Below are positions 55,331 to 64,000 of a stretch of DNA of 64,000 nucleotides, piece after piece. The notes beneath the pieces are model-generated. The model was not told where the DNA came from. It saw only the letters and a program-made list of their open reading frames with translations, and made no database searches. The translations under genes and the position numbers were made by a program. Position 1 is the first letter of the stretch. Every line of letters begins with the position of its first letter. The stretch comes from Ensifer sp. IC4062 (GTDB lineage: Bacteria; Pseudomonadota; Alphaproteobacteria; Rhizobiales; Rhizobiaceae): assembly GCF_020193575.1 (NCBI RefSeq), contig NZ_JADYVD010000016.1, positions 62,001-126,000 of the forward strand. The letters are read 5' to 3'.

Positions 55331-57601
55331 TTATCCGGCTGCAGCAAGTGACATTTCGGGTTTCAGGGACTGTCCGCGCGATGCGGCGACGATGGCGTCG
55401 ACATCAAGAATGAGCGCCACGCGGCCGTCGCCAAGGATGGTCGCTGCGGCGATCCCCGGGACATGGGTGTAGTTCGCCTCGAGGCTCTTGATCACCACCT
55501 GACGCTGCCCCTGGATCGCGTCCACCATCAGGGCGCGCTGGCCGCCGCCTTCGGACTCGACGAGCAGCGCCACGCCCTCGACCGGATTGGCCTGCGTCGC
55601 GCGGAAGTTCAGGATACGGCCGACATCGACCAGCGGGCAGAAGGAGTTGCGGATCGAGATCAGGCGCTGGGTGGCGCCGAAACTATGGATCGCGGAAGCC
55701 TCGGGCTGAAGCGTTTCGACAATGGCGGTCAACGGCACGACCAGCGTCTGGTTGGCGACCGTCACCACCATGCCGTCGAGGACGGCGAGCGTCAGCGGCA
55801 GGCTCATTGTAAAGACCGAACCCTGCCCGGGCTTGGACGAGATGTTGATGCGCCCGCCGAGCGCCTGGATCGAGCGCTTGACGACATCCATGCCGACGCC
55901 GCGGCCGGAAATGTCGGAGATCTTGTCGGCTGTCGAGAAGCCCGCATGGAAGATCAGGTTGTCGATTTCCTCGTCCGAGAGGTTGGCGTCGGCAGCGATG
56001 AGATCGTTGTCGATCGCCTTCTGGCGCACCTTCTCGCGATTGATGCCCGCGCCGTCGTCGGCAAGCTCGATGACGATGCGGCCAGAACGGTGCTTGGCCG
56101 TCAGGCGCACGGTGCCTTCGGCGCTCTTGCCGGCGGCAAGCCGCTTCTCCGGCGTTTCGAGGCCGTGGTCAACGGCGTTGCGGATCATATGCGTCAGCGG
56201 TTCGGCCAGCTTGTCGATGACCGTCTTGTCCACTTCCGTATTCTCGCCCTCGGTGACGAGACGAACGGACTTGCCGGTCATGTCGGCGATTTCGCGGACG
56301 ATGCGCGACATGCGCTGGAAGACGGGCTTCACCGGCTGCGCGCGGATGGCCATGACGCTGTCCTGAATCTCGCGGGTGAGCTGTTGCAGCTCCTCGAGGC
56401 CCATGTTGATCGACGACGTGCCGTTCGTGTCGTTCTCGATCACGCTCTGCGACAGCATCGCCTGGTTGATCACGAGCTCGCCGACGAGATTGATCAGACG
56501 ATCGACGCGATCGAGGTCCACGCGGATGGTCGGGGTTGCGGCCGAGGCGGCCTGCTGGGCGGCCGCGCTGGCCGCAGCCGTCGCGCTCCTTTGAGCTTCC
56601 GCAGGAGCCCGTGTCGAGGATTGAGCCATCTGCAAGACATTGCTTGCCGTCTCAGCCGCTGACACGGCGGCATCGCGGTCGCGGGTGGTGATCTGCTCTT
56701 CCTCGTCAGCCGAACCGGCCGGTGCGTCATCCAGCATCGAGAGATCGAAGGGAACGGGCTGCATCGGCAGCTCCTCACTCGCATCGACCGCAGAGCCGCC
56801 GGCCAAAGCGATGTCGAGGTCGCAGTCCCATTCCGCGAACTCGAACACAGATCGGATCGCGTCTTCGCCCTTGTCCGTCTTCAGCGAAATCTTCCAAGAG
56901 AAGTACGCGGCCTCCGGATTCATCCGGTCGAGCGGCGGCATGCCATCCGTGTCGCAGTGGATGCTCATCTCGCCGAGGCGCGACAGGTCGCGCAGAAGCA
57001 GCGTCGCGTCATTGCCCTTGGCATAAAGCTCGGATTTCGGCCTAAAGACGATCTCGTAGCAGGTCGCCTCGATCAGGGCCGGTTCGTCCGCCTCGAAATC
57101 CTCGAAGGAAAAGGCAACGGGCTGGAAGCCCTCCTCGTTGACAGGGGGCGCGACAACGGGCGCGGGTGCCGGGGCTGCTGCCTTGAGCGCCGGCTCGGCA
57201 GCGGAGGCCTGCGGCAGCTCGCCATTCGCCAGCGCTTCGAGTTCCTTGATCAGTTGGCGGCTGCGGGCCTGATCAACGCTGCCGCCATCGCGGGCAGCAT
57301 TGGTGAGGTCAGCGAGCACGTCCGCGGACTTCAGCATGACCTTCAGAACGTCCTGATTGGGCTCCAGCCTGTTGGATCGAACGCAATCAAGCGTCGTCTC
57401 GAACACATGCGCGAACGACACGAGATCATCCAGCCCGAACGCACCCGCGCCTCCCTTTATGGAGTGGACGGCGCGAAAGACGGCGTTGACCGTTTCCGGA
57501 TCACGATCGCCATCGTTGAGCTTCAGGAGACCCGACTCCAGTTCCGCGAGCTGCTCCTCGCATTCCTGGAAGAAAATCTCTTTGATTTCGTTCATATCCA
57601 T
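55331..57601 (-). CDS. cheA: Chemotaxis histidine kinase CheA
   Basis: 756 aa. HPt domain with phospho-His H46 in RAVHSIKGGAGAFG; response-regulator-binding region (about 160-285); dimerisation helices; ATPase domain with N-box MIRNAVDHGLETPEKR, G1 ADDGAGINREK and G2 SGRGVGMDVVK; C-terminal CheW-like domain. Phosphorylates CheY1, CheY2 and CheB. A Pro/Ala-rich linker follows the HPt. Confidence 0.98.
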   Translation of the reverse strand: MDMNEIKEIFFQECEEQLAELESGLLKLNDGDRDPETVNAVFRAVHSIKGGAGAFGLDDLVSFAHVFETTLDCVRSNRLEPNQDVLKVMLKSADVLADLTNAARDGGSVDQARSRQLIKELEALANGELPQASAAEPALKAAAPAPAPVVAPPVNEEGFQPVAFSFEDFEADEPALIEATCYEIVFRPKSELYAKGNDATLLLRDLSRLGEMSIHCDTDGMPPLDRMNPEAAYFSWKISLKTDKGEDAIRSVFEFAEWDCDLDIALAGGSAVDASEELPMQPVPFDLSMLDDAPAGSADEEEQITTRDRDAAVSAAETASNVLQMAQSSTRAPAEAQRSATAAASAAAQQAASAATPTIRVDLDRVDRLINLVGELVINQAMLSQSVIENDTNGTSSINMGLEELQQLTREIQDSVMAIRAQPVKPVFQRMSRIVREIADMTGKSVRLVTEGENTEVDKTVIDKLAEPLTHMIRNAVDHGLETPEKRLAAGKSAEGTVRLTAKHRSGRIVIELADDGAGINREKVRQKAIDNDLIAADANLSDEEIDNLIFHAGFSTADKISDISGRGVGMDVVKRSIQALGGRINISSKPGQGSVFTMSLPLTLAVLDGMVVTVANQTLVVPLTAIVETLQPEASAIHSFGATQRLISIRNSFCPLVDVGRILNFRATQANPVEGVALLVESEGGGQRALMVDAIQGQRQVVIKSLEANYTHVPGIAAATILGDGRVALILDVDAIVAASRGQSLKPEMSLAAAG

Positions 57602-57620
57602 TGGAGGCTGTCCTCGGATT

Positions 57621-57986
57621 TCAGGCCGTTACGCGCTCGATCGCATCGATCAGCTTGGTCGGGTCGAACGGTTTGACGATCCAGCCGGTGGCACCTGCCT
57701 GCCGCGCGCGGTTCTTCTTTTCGGCATCGCTCTCCGTGGTCAGCACGAGGATCGGCACGGCGCGGTAGCGGTCGTTCTTGCGCACACCCTCGATGAAGCC
57801 GAAGCCGTCGAGGCGCGGCATGTTGATGTCGGTGACGATGACATCCGGATTGGCTTCCTCGAGGACCTCGAGGCCTTCGACACCATCCTCGGCCTGGATC
57901 GTTTCGAATCCGGCATTGTTGAGCGTGACGAGAAGCATGTTCCGGATCGTCCGGGAGTCGTCGACAGTCAGAACTCTCTTCTTCAT
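57621..57986 (-). CDS. cheY1: Response regulator CheY1 (phosphate sink)
   Basis: 121 aa single receiver. VDDSRT (8-13), D53 in VIVTDINMPRLDG, LTTESD, and Lys in VKPFDP. In S. meliloti CheY1 does not drive the motor but drains phosphate from CheY2 through CheA. It is 19 bases upstream of cheA and follows cheS. Confidence 0.95.
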   Translation of the reverse strand: MKKRVLTVDDSRTIRNMLLVTLNNAGFETIQAEDGVEGLEVLEEANPDVIVTDINMPRLDGFGFIEGVRKNDRYRAVPILVLTTESDAEKKNRARQAGATGWIVKPFDPTKLIDAIERVTA

Positions 57987-57989
57987 TTC

Positions 57990-58283
57990 TCAAATCTCCT
58001 TTGCCATCAGGGGATCGATGTCCACGCCGATGAGCTGTGTCGTTTTAACGAAAGCGTCCGACACCTTTGCAAAGGTGAAAGACAGCTGCTGGTCTTGCCA
58101 ATTTTTTGCGCCCGCGATCAGTACCTGAACGCAGAGCGCACCGATCCGCTCGACAGCGGAGGCGTCGATGGCGACCGCGCTGCCTTTCAGCGCCAACAGC
58201 TTTTCATGCAGCGCCGTCGCTTCATTCAGATCGAGCACAGGAGAGAGCCTGAGCGTCTTCTGAGCGGTCTTCTTGCTGGCCAT
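57990..58283 (-). CDS. cheS: CheS, STAS-domain protein of the che operon
   Basis: 97 aa with a STAS-type fold: LRLSPVLDLNEATALHEKLLALKGSAVAIDAS (split strands and helix), then VERIGALCVQVLIAGAKNW. In S. meliloti CheS binds CheA and speeds CheY1 dephosphorylation. I start at 58283 because GAGGAAACCGAA precedes that ATG and it gives the known length of 97 aa; the longer frame adds 14 residues overlapping icpA. Confidence 0.9.
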   Translation of the reverse strand: MASKKTAQKTLRLSPVLDLNEATALHEKLLALKGSAVAIDASAVERIGALCVQVLIAGAKNWQDQQLSFTFAKVSDAFVKTTQLIGVDIDPLMAKEI

Positions 58284-58327
58284 TTCGGTTTCCTCGCCTG
58301 CCTGCTTTAAAATGCTCTTGCCCAAGG

Positions 58328-59956
58328 TTAGTGGCGCCTCACAACATGCCGCTCCGAGACAGCACCGTCGTCGAACAGAGCGATCACGTCGTCATCGGCG
58401 GCAAGCGCCGCCGTGCGCTGCGATGCGCGCGAGAGGGTCGGGCTGCGCGTCGCCGCAGCACGTCCGGCCTGCCGTTCGAGACGGAATCTGCGGATCTCCC
58501 GGCCGAGTTCCTCGATGACACGATGAAGGTCTTCTGACGAACTCGCCGCGCTATCCGCCAGCGCCGCGCTTTGCTGCATCGCTTGCGAGATGCCGCCGAT
58601 TTCGGTGGTGGCGGTGCGAAGATCGCTCACCTGATCTTCGGCTTCGCGGGCGATGCCCGATACTGCCGCGTTGATCGAAATCACCTGCTGGACAATGCTG
58701 CTGATCGCATCCTGCGTCCGGCCAACCATCTCGACGCCGGCCTCGACCTGGGCCTTGGTTCCGGTCACAAGCTGCTTGATCTCGCGTGCCGCCTCGCCAG
58801 AACGCTGCGCAAGTGCGCGCACCTCCTGGGCGACCACCGCAAAGCCGCGGCCGCTCTCGCCGGCGCGCGCGGCCTCGATGCCGGCGTTGAGGGCCAGAAG
58901 ATTGGTCTGGAAGGCAATCTCATCGATCACGCCGATGATCTGGCCGATCTTTTCGGCCGACGCCTCGATGTCGGCCATCGCGGAAATCGCCTGGCCGGCA
59001 ATCTCACCGCTCTGCGCGACGGCAATGCGCGTCTCGTTGGCTTTCGCCTCAGTTTCACCGATGCGCGCCGATCCCGCTTGCATGCGTTCGGTCATGCCGC
59101 CAAGCGTTGCCGCCTGACGCGAAAGCGCCTCGGCTTCACCTCCGGCCTTGCCGGAGAATTCAGCCGCGCGGCTGTGCAACTGCGAGACCATCGCTTCTGC
59201 CGCTATGCTACGCTCGTCCGCGGATTGCAGGGCCGCCTGAATCTGATCCAGGGACGCATTGAGGCGTGTGACGATCGGTTGATATGCGTCCGGAGCGTCT
59301 TCGGGCAGCCGGGCAGCAAGATCGCCGTCATCGAGAGCCTGCAGAAAGTTTGCGAAAAGATCGCTGACTTCTGTCTCGTCGTCCCGGCGCTGCTCGGTGA
59401 GCTGCCTCTGATGCTGCTGCCTGAGTGCATTGAAACGCAACGACACGGCGATCTCCGTGTCGACGAACGTCGTGCGCACGAGAGCAGCAACGAGATCGCG
59501 GAGCTCCTTCTTGCGCGCCTTGCCGAAGGGAAGCAGTGAGTTGGGCCACGCATCGTCGATGAGACCGGTCAGCAAATGCTCAAGCACCACAGCGTGACTT
59601 GAGACCTGCCAGCGCGGGTCGAGCCCCATGCGGCCTTCCGTATCGGCAAGCACTTTCACGCGCTCTGCATAAAGCCCGTCGAAACGGGCGTCGGTCAGCA
59701 CATTCCAATGCGACGATTGCAGATCGTGCAGACGGTCGAGCTGGCGGTCACTGTCGAAGTGGCGGGCCGCCTCCGGGTAGGTCTGAAACCGTTGAAAGAG
59801 ATCGCGAAGTGCAAGCTCGATGCGCGGCGCAAGGGCCCGCCGATGGTGGCGCAGAAGCGCACAGCCGTCCTCGTCGAGCCCGGCAAAACGCAGGCGCTCA
59901 AGCAAGCTTCCCGCTTGGCCCCTCCTTGCCTGTTCTGACGACGCGTCCTGCTTCAC
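58328..59956 (-). CDS. icpA: Cytoplasmic chemoreceptor IcpA with globin-like sensor domain
   Basis: 542 aa, no membrane helix. Residues about 15-165 match the globin-coupled sensor domain ([18 protein letters not shown], then GRMGLDPRW), and the C-terminal half is a receptor signalling domain with the hairpin-tip core [22 protein letters not shown]. The canonical H-x-R-I-G-L motif, whose His binds haem iron, reads E107-G-R-M-G-L here, so haem ligation is doubtful. No C-terminal CheR-binding pentapeptide. First gene of the che operon. Confidence 0.92.
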   Translation of the reverse strand: MKQDASSEQARRGQAGSLLERLRFAGLDEDGCALLRHHRRALAPRIELALRDLFQRFQTYPEAARHFDSDRQLDRLHDLQSSHWNVLTDARFDGLYAERVKVLADTEGRMGLDPRWQVSSHAVVLEHLLTGLIDDAWPNSLLPFGKARKKELRDLVAALVRTTFVDTEIAVSLRFNALRQQHQRQLTEQRRDDETEVSDLFANFLQALDDGDLAARLPEDAPDAYQPIVTRLNASLDQIQAALQSADERSIAAEAMVSQLHSRAAEFSGKAGGEAEALSRQAATLGGMTERMQAGSARIGETEAKANETRIAVAQSGEIAGQAISAMADIEASAEKIGQIIGVIDEIAFQTNLLALNAGIEAARAGESGRGFAVVAQEVRALAQRSGEAAREIKQLVTGTKAQVEAGVEMVGRTQDAISSIVQQVISINAAVSGIAREAEDQVSDLRTATTEIGGISQAMQQSAALADSAASSSEDLHRVIEELGREIRRFRLERQAGRAAATRSPTLSRASQRTAALAADDDVIALFDDGAVSERHVVRRH

Positions 59957-60666
59957 AATGTTCCCCGGGGCTACCGCTTAATTCCTTGCGCGTCCGAACA
60001 GACGCGCGGCGCTGTGGTGCGCAATCGAAATTCGCCTGGGGAGGTTTGGCCAGCCAAACGGCCGGCGGTGGTCACACCCGATCGCTGCGATCAGCGTCTG
60101 CCATCGTCCATCCCGCAAGTAATTTCTGTGAAGAATAGATACCGGACCGGAACCGGTACGTCGGTGCGGCGTCATGCCTTGAGGAGTAGCTGAGACTTCC
60201 CTATTCCGACGTGTACGACCATGTTTATGGTTAATTCGTTGCTTGAAAGTTAACGGTTCCTGGCTCGTAATTGGAATCGCTAAAGTTCGCGGAAGACTTG
60301 TGGTCTACCATTTTTGCAATGCAACGGGACGGCATTGTTCGAGCCAGACAACAACAGGTTTTCAATCACAAGAGTTTAGAATTGTGCTTCTACTTGCCAT
60401 CGCGTATCGAAGCGAAAGTGGAGAAGGCGCAGACCGCCGGCGCAACTTTCACACAGGCTGGGCGACATCATGATGGTGCGCCGACGGGAAATGAACAATG
60501 ATTGTTCTTGGAATCAGCGCCGCCATCACTGCCATCCTGACAATGACGGCAATTTCGATCGTCATCAATCTTGAGCATAACCGATCGCTAAACCGGAACG
60601 CGGTTTTCTGATTTGCGCGCTGCGACCGCTCTACTTCGCGTTTGCATCACATTACGCGGCTAGATA
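59957..60666. other. Intergenic region between icpA and rhaK
   Basis: 710 bases. It should hold the che-operon promoter: a partial flagellar box (minus strand CGCGCAAG at 59995-60002) lies 38 bases from the icpA start, with TAG one base off the usual -10 spacing. AT-rich around 60200-60300. A small plus-strand ORF is at 60498-60611. No strong rhaK terminator was found. Confidence 0.55.
60498..60611 (+). CDS. Possible 37-residue membrane peptide
   Basis: Short frame starting ATG at 60498 with GACGGGAAATGAACA upstream (GGGA about 9 bases away). The product is one hydrophobic helix (IVLGISAAITAILTMTAISI) followed by a polar tail (EHNRSLNRN). Its last codons form a hairpin AAACCG / CGGTTT followed by T (60590-60607), which could end the transcript. 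Small single-helix proteins of this form are often missed. Evidence is limited to composition, start context and the hairpin. Confidence 0.35.
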   Translation: MIVLGISAAITAILTMTAISIVINLEHNRSLNRNAVF

Positions 60667-62055
60667 TTAGGCGTCGACTACGCGCTTTACGTGCGCCGCA
60701 GTGAGCGCGCGCCATTCATCAGCATATTCCGCGTAGCCATCCGAGACGATGCCCGTGAAGCGTTCTGCCCCGGTGTGGACACGAACACCGGTCACGAGAC
60801 AGGCAGCACCAAGGCTGGTCCCGGTGGCACTGCGGCTGTCGGCAAGAATTTCCCTGCCCGTGGCCGCGGCGAGCATCCGCAGATAGGCAGCGTTGGCGGC
60901 GAAGGGCCCTTCGACGACGATCTCTCCCTTCGCTCCGATCAGATCAAGGCATGTCGCCGTCATTAGGGCGAGATAAAAGGAAACGACAGCAAGCCGCTCG
61001 GCCGGAGCAAGCGCACCTTGGTCGGTCGTCCACCGCGCGGTAGCTGAAGGGAAAGGGCCAGAACCCACGGGCACCGACGGCAGCAGCATGTGGCGCGCAG
61101 CCAAGATCTTGCTTTCCGCCTCCAGCGAACCGTTGGGCGGGTTCTCCCCGACAAGCGTCGAGAAGGCGCGACCGCCCATGAAACGAGCCGAGGGCACCGG
61201 ATCGCCAAGCGCGTTGACGTTGATCAGCGTGTCTCGTTTCTCGTCGAGATCCACCCTGTCGCCGCCGACCGACAGGATGACGACCCAGGTTCCCGTCGAG
61301 ACAACCGAAAACGGTGCGCTGCGGGTCAGCAGATGTGGTAGCAACGAGGCGTTGGAGTCGTGGATCCCACAATAGACCGGCAGATTCCGCGGTAGGCCCG
61401 TTTCATCCGCTAGCTGTTGCAACAACCCGCCAAGCACGTCGCTCGCCTTGCGCACGGGCGCGAAGAGTTTGCGCCAGCCAAGTGCCTCGACCATCGAGGA
61501 AAACGCCGCGGCTTTCGGATTCCAGAGGTCGGTGTGGCAGCCGAGCGAAGTCAGTTCGTTCGCTCTTACACCTGTCAGCCGGTAGGACCAGTACTGCGCA
61601 TAGGTGAGGATCGTCTTCACCTTCGCGAAGCGCTGCGGAAACATGCGCTCCTGCCAGAAGAGCTGCGCTCCGACGTTCAGGCCCATCGGCAGGCGCGCCG
61701 AGCCGGTTTCCGAGAATGGCGCACGAACCCGCTCATAGTCCTCCGCGAGCGCGTCCGGTCCGGCGAACTCGTAATCGAGAACGGGGAGGGCGAGATCGCC
61801 GGCATCGTCAAGCAGGACGGCGGTGGCGCCGTGCGTGGTGACCGATATTGCGTCCACTTTGTGCTCGCGATAAAGCGCGGCGAGGCTATCGAGAACGAAG
61901 CGCCAAAGACGTTCGATATCGAAATGCGGATAAAGACCGCCAGTGATCACGCCGTTGCCCGTCTTGCGCACGGCGATTTCCTCGAACCGGTCGAGGTCGA
62001 CCAGCGCGACCTTGGCGTTTGTCTTGCCTATGTCGATAACAGCGACCGTCTTCAT
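60667..62055 (-). CDS. rhaK: L-rhamnose (rhamnulose) kinase RhaK
   Basis: 462 aa FGGY-family sugar kinase. N-terminal ATP-phosphate loop VAVIDIGKTNAKVALVD (4-20), the family middle motif GIHDSNASLLPHLL, and C-terminal SATGTSLGAACLVTG near the adenosine site. In Rhizobium leguminosarum RhaK is needed for rhamnose use and also for transport activity of the rha ABC system. I start at the ATG at 62055 where the kinase fold starts; the frame extends 31 residues into rhaU. Three bases after rhaU. Confidence 0.92.
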   Translation of the reverse strand: MKTVAVIDIGKTNAKVALVDLDRFEEIAVRKTGNGVITGGLYPHFDIERLWRFVLDSLAALYREHKVDAISVTTHGATAVLLDDAGDLALPVLDYEFAGPDALAEDYERVRAPFSETGSARLPMGLNVGAQLFWQERMFPQRFAKVKTILTYAQYWSYRLTGVRANELTSLGCHTDLWNPKAAAFSSMVEALGWRKLFAPVRKASDVLGGLLQQLADETGLPRNLPVYCGIHDSNASLLPHLLTRSAPFSVVSTGTWVVILSVGGDRVDLDEKRDTLINVNALGDPVPSARFMGGRAFSTLVGENPPNGSLEAESKILAARHMLLPSVPVGSGPFPSATARWTTDQGALAPAERLAVVSFYLALMTATCLDLIGAKGEIVVEGPFAANAAYLRMLAAATGREILADSRSATGTSLGAACLVTGVRVHTGAERFTGIVSDGYAEYADEWRALTAAHVKRVVDA

Positions 62056-62057
62056 CT

Positions 62058-62372
62058 TCAGCTCAGATGGAAGACAGTCTTTAGCGGCACGGCCACGGGC
62101 TCGTTGCCCGCATGCGTCTCCATAATATCGGCCATGTAGGCCCACCATTTCCGCATGACCGGGTGTGAGGGAAGCTCCGCCATTCCGTGCGTGTCGGTCC
62201 GCCAGAGCACGCCGAAAAGCAGATTTGTCTCTTCATCGAGATGGATCGAGTAGTCGGAAATTCCCGCTTCCTTGAGCAGGACCACCAGTTCGGGCCAGAT
62301 CGCATCGTGGCGCGCCTGATATTCGGCGGCCATGCCGGGATTGAGGCGCATACGGAAGGCATACTTTTCCAT
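62058..62372 (-). CDS. rhaU: L-rhamnose mutarotase RhaU/RhaM
   Basis: 104 aa, standard length. Interconverts alpha and beta anomers of L-rhamnose. [29 protein letters not shown] holds the catalytic His (H22), and [16 protein letters not shown] is the conserved C-terminal motif. The frame stays open far upstream through rhaQ, but the ATG at 62372 has TTGAGGTTATCG before it and gives the exact family N-terminus. Confidence 0.95.
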   Translation of the reverse strand: MEKYAFRMRLNPGMAAEYQARHDAIWPELVVLLKEAGISDYSIHLDEETNLLFGVLWRTDTHGMAELPSHPVMRKWWAYMADIMETHAGNEPVAVPLKTVFHLS

Positions 62373-62380
62373 CGATAACC

Positions 62381-63385
62381 TCAATGCGCGAGACGGCGGC
62401 GGGCTCGCTGCCAGAGAATCGGAAGCGCGATAACCGAGATCAGCAGCAGACCGATGAAGATCGACATGACGATACCCGGCACGTTCAGGAGGCCGAAGCC
62501 GAATGTGACCATGCCCATGATCAGCGCCGCCAGCACGACTCCAGGAATGGTGCCCGAGCCGCCGAGAATGTTGACGCCGCCGAGAACGACCATTGTCACC
62601 ACTTCGAGCTCCCAGCCGAGGGCGATCGACGGGCGTGTCGAGCCAAGGCGGGAGGTGAGGCAGATCGAGGCGAGCCCTGCCATGAGCCCGGTGAGCAGAA
62701 AAAGGATGAACTTCACCCGCGCCACGCGGACACCCGAAAAGAGCGCCGCCGTCTGGTTGTTGCCGATGGCATAGACGGCGCGGCCGAAATTCGTCTTGTG
62801 CAGCAGCACGCCGTAAATGATGGCTAGCAGCACGAAAAGCGTGAACTCGAAGGAGAAGATCCACCAGACATAGCCCTGCCCGAACCAGGCGAAGCTTTCG
62901 GGATAACCGGTAAAGGCCTGGTCGCCGAGGACGATGAAGGAGAGCCCGCGAAACAGACTCATCGTACCGATTGTCACGACGATCGACGGCAGGCCTAGGC
63001 CGGTGATCAACAGCCCGTTGACCATGCCGCAGATGAGACCGACGCCGAGGCCGATCGCGACGAGCGCCGGCGTATCGACGCCCAGTTGCACGGCATAGCC
63101 CATTGCCGTCGAGGCAAGCGCAATGATCGATGCAACCGAAAGATCGATCTCGCCGGAGATGATCACGAGCGCCATGGCGAAGGCAATCATCGCCTTCTCG
63201 GTGAAATTGAAGGTGGCGTCGGAGAGGTTCCAGGGATCGAGGAAATAGGGCGACGCCAGCGAATTGCCGAGAAAGATCGCGACCGCGACGGCAAGCAGCA
63301 GGCTTTCCCAACTCTTCAGGATGCGGGCACCGCGGCCCTGCAGCCGGTCTGGAATGTTGCGGGGAGAAAGGTGAGCGTCCGTCAT
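62381..63385 (-). CDS. rhaQ: Rhamnose ABC transporter permease RhaQ
   Basis: 334 aa, ribose/rhamnose-type (RbsC family) inner-membrane permease with about eight to ten helices. Family features: [21 protein letters not shown] (the ISGGIDLSVGS motif) and [17 protein letters not shown]. Overlaps rhaP by one base (ATGA) and is followed eight bases later by rhaU. Confidence 0.93.
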   Translation of the reverse strand: MTDAHLSPRNIPDRLQGRGARILKSWESLLLAVAVAIFLGNSLASPYFLDPWNLSDATFNFTEKAMIAFAMALVIISGEIDLSVASIIALASTAMGYAVQLGVDTPALVAIGLGVGLICGMVNGLLITGLGLPSIVVTIGTMSLFRGLSFIVLGDQAFTGYPESFAWFGQGYVWWIFSFEFTLFVLLAIIYGVLLHKTNFGRAVYAIGNNQTAALFSGVRVARVKFILFLLTGLMAGLASICLTSRLGSTRPSIALGWELEVVTMVVLGGVNILGGSGTIPGVVLAALIMGMVTFGFGLLNVPGIVMSIFIGLLLISVIALPILWQRARRRLAH

Positions 63386-64000
63386 CAGACCGCCTCCGCT
63401 TTTCTAAGAATAACCCGGCCCTTGCGCCTTTCGGCACGGGCGTTGACTGCAACCGCGATGATGATGACCGTTCCGGAAATCGCCATCTGCGCGAAGGGCG
63501 AGATGTTGATGACTGGCAGAGCGTTCTTGATCACGCCGAGGAACAGCGCTCCAAGCACAGCGCCTGCGACCGAGCCGATGCCGCCGGCAATGGAGATGCC
63601 GCCGATCACGCAGGCCGCAATGATATCGAGCTCGAAGCCCGCCGCGATATCAACATAGGCGACTGCATAGCGCGATACCCAGAGATAACCGGAGAGGCCG
63701 GCGAGCGTGCCCGAGAGGCAATAGGCGAAGAAGCGCGTGCGGCCGACATCGATGCCTGTATAGACGGCCGCGTGCGGATTGCCGCCGACCGCATAGAAGG
63801 CGCGCCCGAGCGGCGTGCGGCCCATCACCAGGAACATAAGCGCGATCATCAAGAGCGACAGCCAAGAGAGCACAGGCACGCCCGCAAGGCCCAGGCGCGG
63901 CAGCGCCTTGAAGGCGTCGCTCATTTCGTGGGCGTTGATCCACTTGCCGTCCGTCAAAAGAAAGATCAGGCCCCGATAGATCGTCAGCGTTCCGAGCGTC
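63385..64000 (-). CDS. rhaP: Rhamnose ABC transporter permease RhaP, C-terminal part (runs off window)
   Basis: RbsC-family permease, open to the right edge; about 205 residues are visible. The frame continues past 63957 (an internal Met) to the end of the window with [15 protein letters not shown], so the start is outside. Contains [22 protein letters not shown], the conserved permease motif. Pairs with RhaQ to form the rhamnose channel in the order rhaP-rhaQ-rhaU-rhaK. Confidence 0.92.
   Translation of the reverse strand, partial: TLGTLTIYRGLIFLLTDGKWINAHEMSDAFKALPRLGLAGVPVLSWLSLLMIALMFLVMGRTPLGRAFYAVGGNPHAAVYTGIDVGRTRFFAYCLSGTLAGLSGYLWVSRYAVAYVDIAAGFELDIIAACVIGGISIAGGIGSVAGAVLGALFLGVIKNALPVINISPFAQMAISGTVIIIAVAVNARAERRKGRVILRKAEAV

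Noticed and set aside
60243-60501. Two overlapping plus-strand frames of 76 codons between icpA and rhaK
   Set aside because: They overlap each other in different frames, have no clear Shine-Dalgarno and no protein-like pattern.
62373-63452. Upstream extension of the rhaU frame to 464 codons
   Set aside because: The extra part overlaps rhaQ in another frame, is Arg/Pro-rich without motifs, and a good start with Shine-Dalgarno exists at 62372.

Overview
The window reads as chromosome of a Sinorhizobium/Ensifer-type alphaproteobacterium (Hyphomicrobiales). Gene order and content match the flagellar-chemotaxis region of that group: an icpA-cheS-cheY1-cheA-cheW-cheR-cheB-cheY2-cheD-cheT operon, visN/visR and rem as motility master regulators, motC/motD/motE accessory motor genes, flaF/flbT, several tandem flagellins, and no fliA/flhDC. 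No phage, insertion sequence, CRISPR array, tRNA or rRNA was recognised.

Layout. (1) 1-5567: alpha-glucoside uptake and use: aglE-aglF-aglG-aglA on the minus strand (aglA runs off the left edge), with a divergent LacI-type repressor aglR. Two 14-bp palindromes with an AAAGCGCTTT core lie in the aglE/aglR intergenic region. (2) 5662-8606: folD and two glycosyltransferase-like genes facing apart. (3) 8623-20615: late minus-strand flagellar genes (fliL-like, flgN-like, flgJ-like, fliJ-like, fliR, flhA, fliQ, flgD, flbT, flaF, flgL, flgK, flgE), then the regulator rem and a lytic transglycosylase. (4) 20551-25205: fliH-like, motB, motC, motD/fliK. (5) 25663-29188: three flagellins, then a divergent GT41 (SPINDLY/OGT-type) glycosyltransferase. 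(6) 31667-41551: fliP, fliL, flgH, motE, flgI, flgA, flgG, fliE, flgC, flgB, a hypothetical, fliI, flgF and a DUF1217 gene. (7) 41734-46993, plus strand: motA, fliM, fliN, fliG, flhB and a conserved unknown. (8) 47142-51169: visR, visN, fliF. (9) 51503-59956: the che operon. (10) 60667-64000: the L-rhamnose genes rhaK, rhaU, rhaQ and rhaP (partial).

The central 50 kb encodes almost a complete flagellum: export gate and ATPase with its partners, MS and C rings, rod, hook, filament, stators, chemosensory array and regulators. Most minus-strand genes overlap by 1-4 bases, so translation is probably coupled.

The most notable observation is a shared promoter architecture. A box ending CGCAAG, then exactly 9 bases, then a CTAG-like -10 hexamer, occurs upstream of flgE, the DUF1217 gene, motA, fliF, flgB, flhA and the fliH-like gene. 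The three flagellins instead share a different two-part element (GCATGA-GC, 13-14 bases, CCGGT). These look like the middle (Rem-dependent?) and late promoter classes of the cascade; that assignment is inference. Also worth a second look: the GT41 enzyme beside the flagellins, the IcpA globin domain whose haem-ligating histidine appears replaced by Glu, and unnamed export-apparatus components (FliH-, FliJ-, FlgN- and second FliL-like proteins) recognisable from sequence and position.
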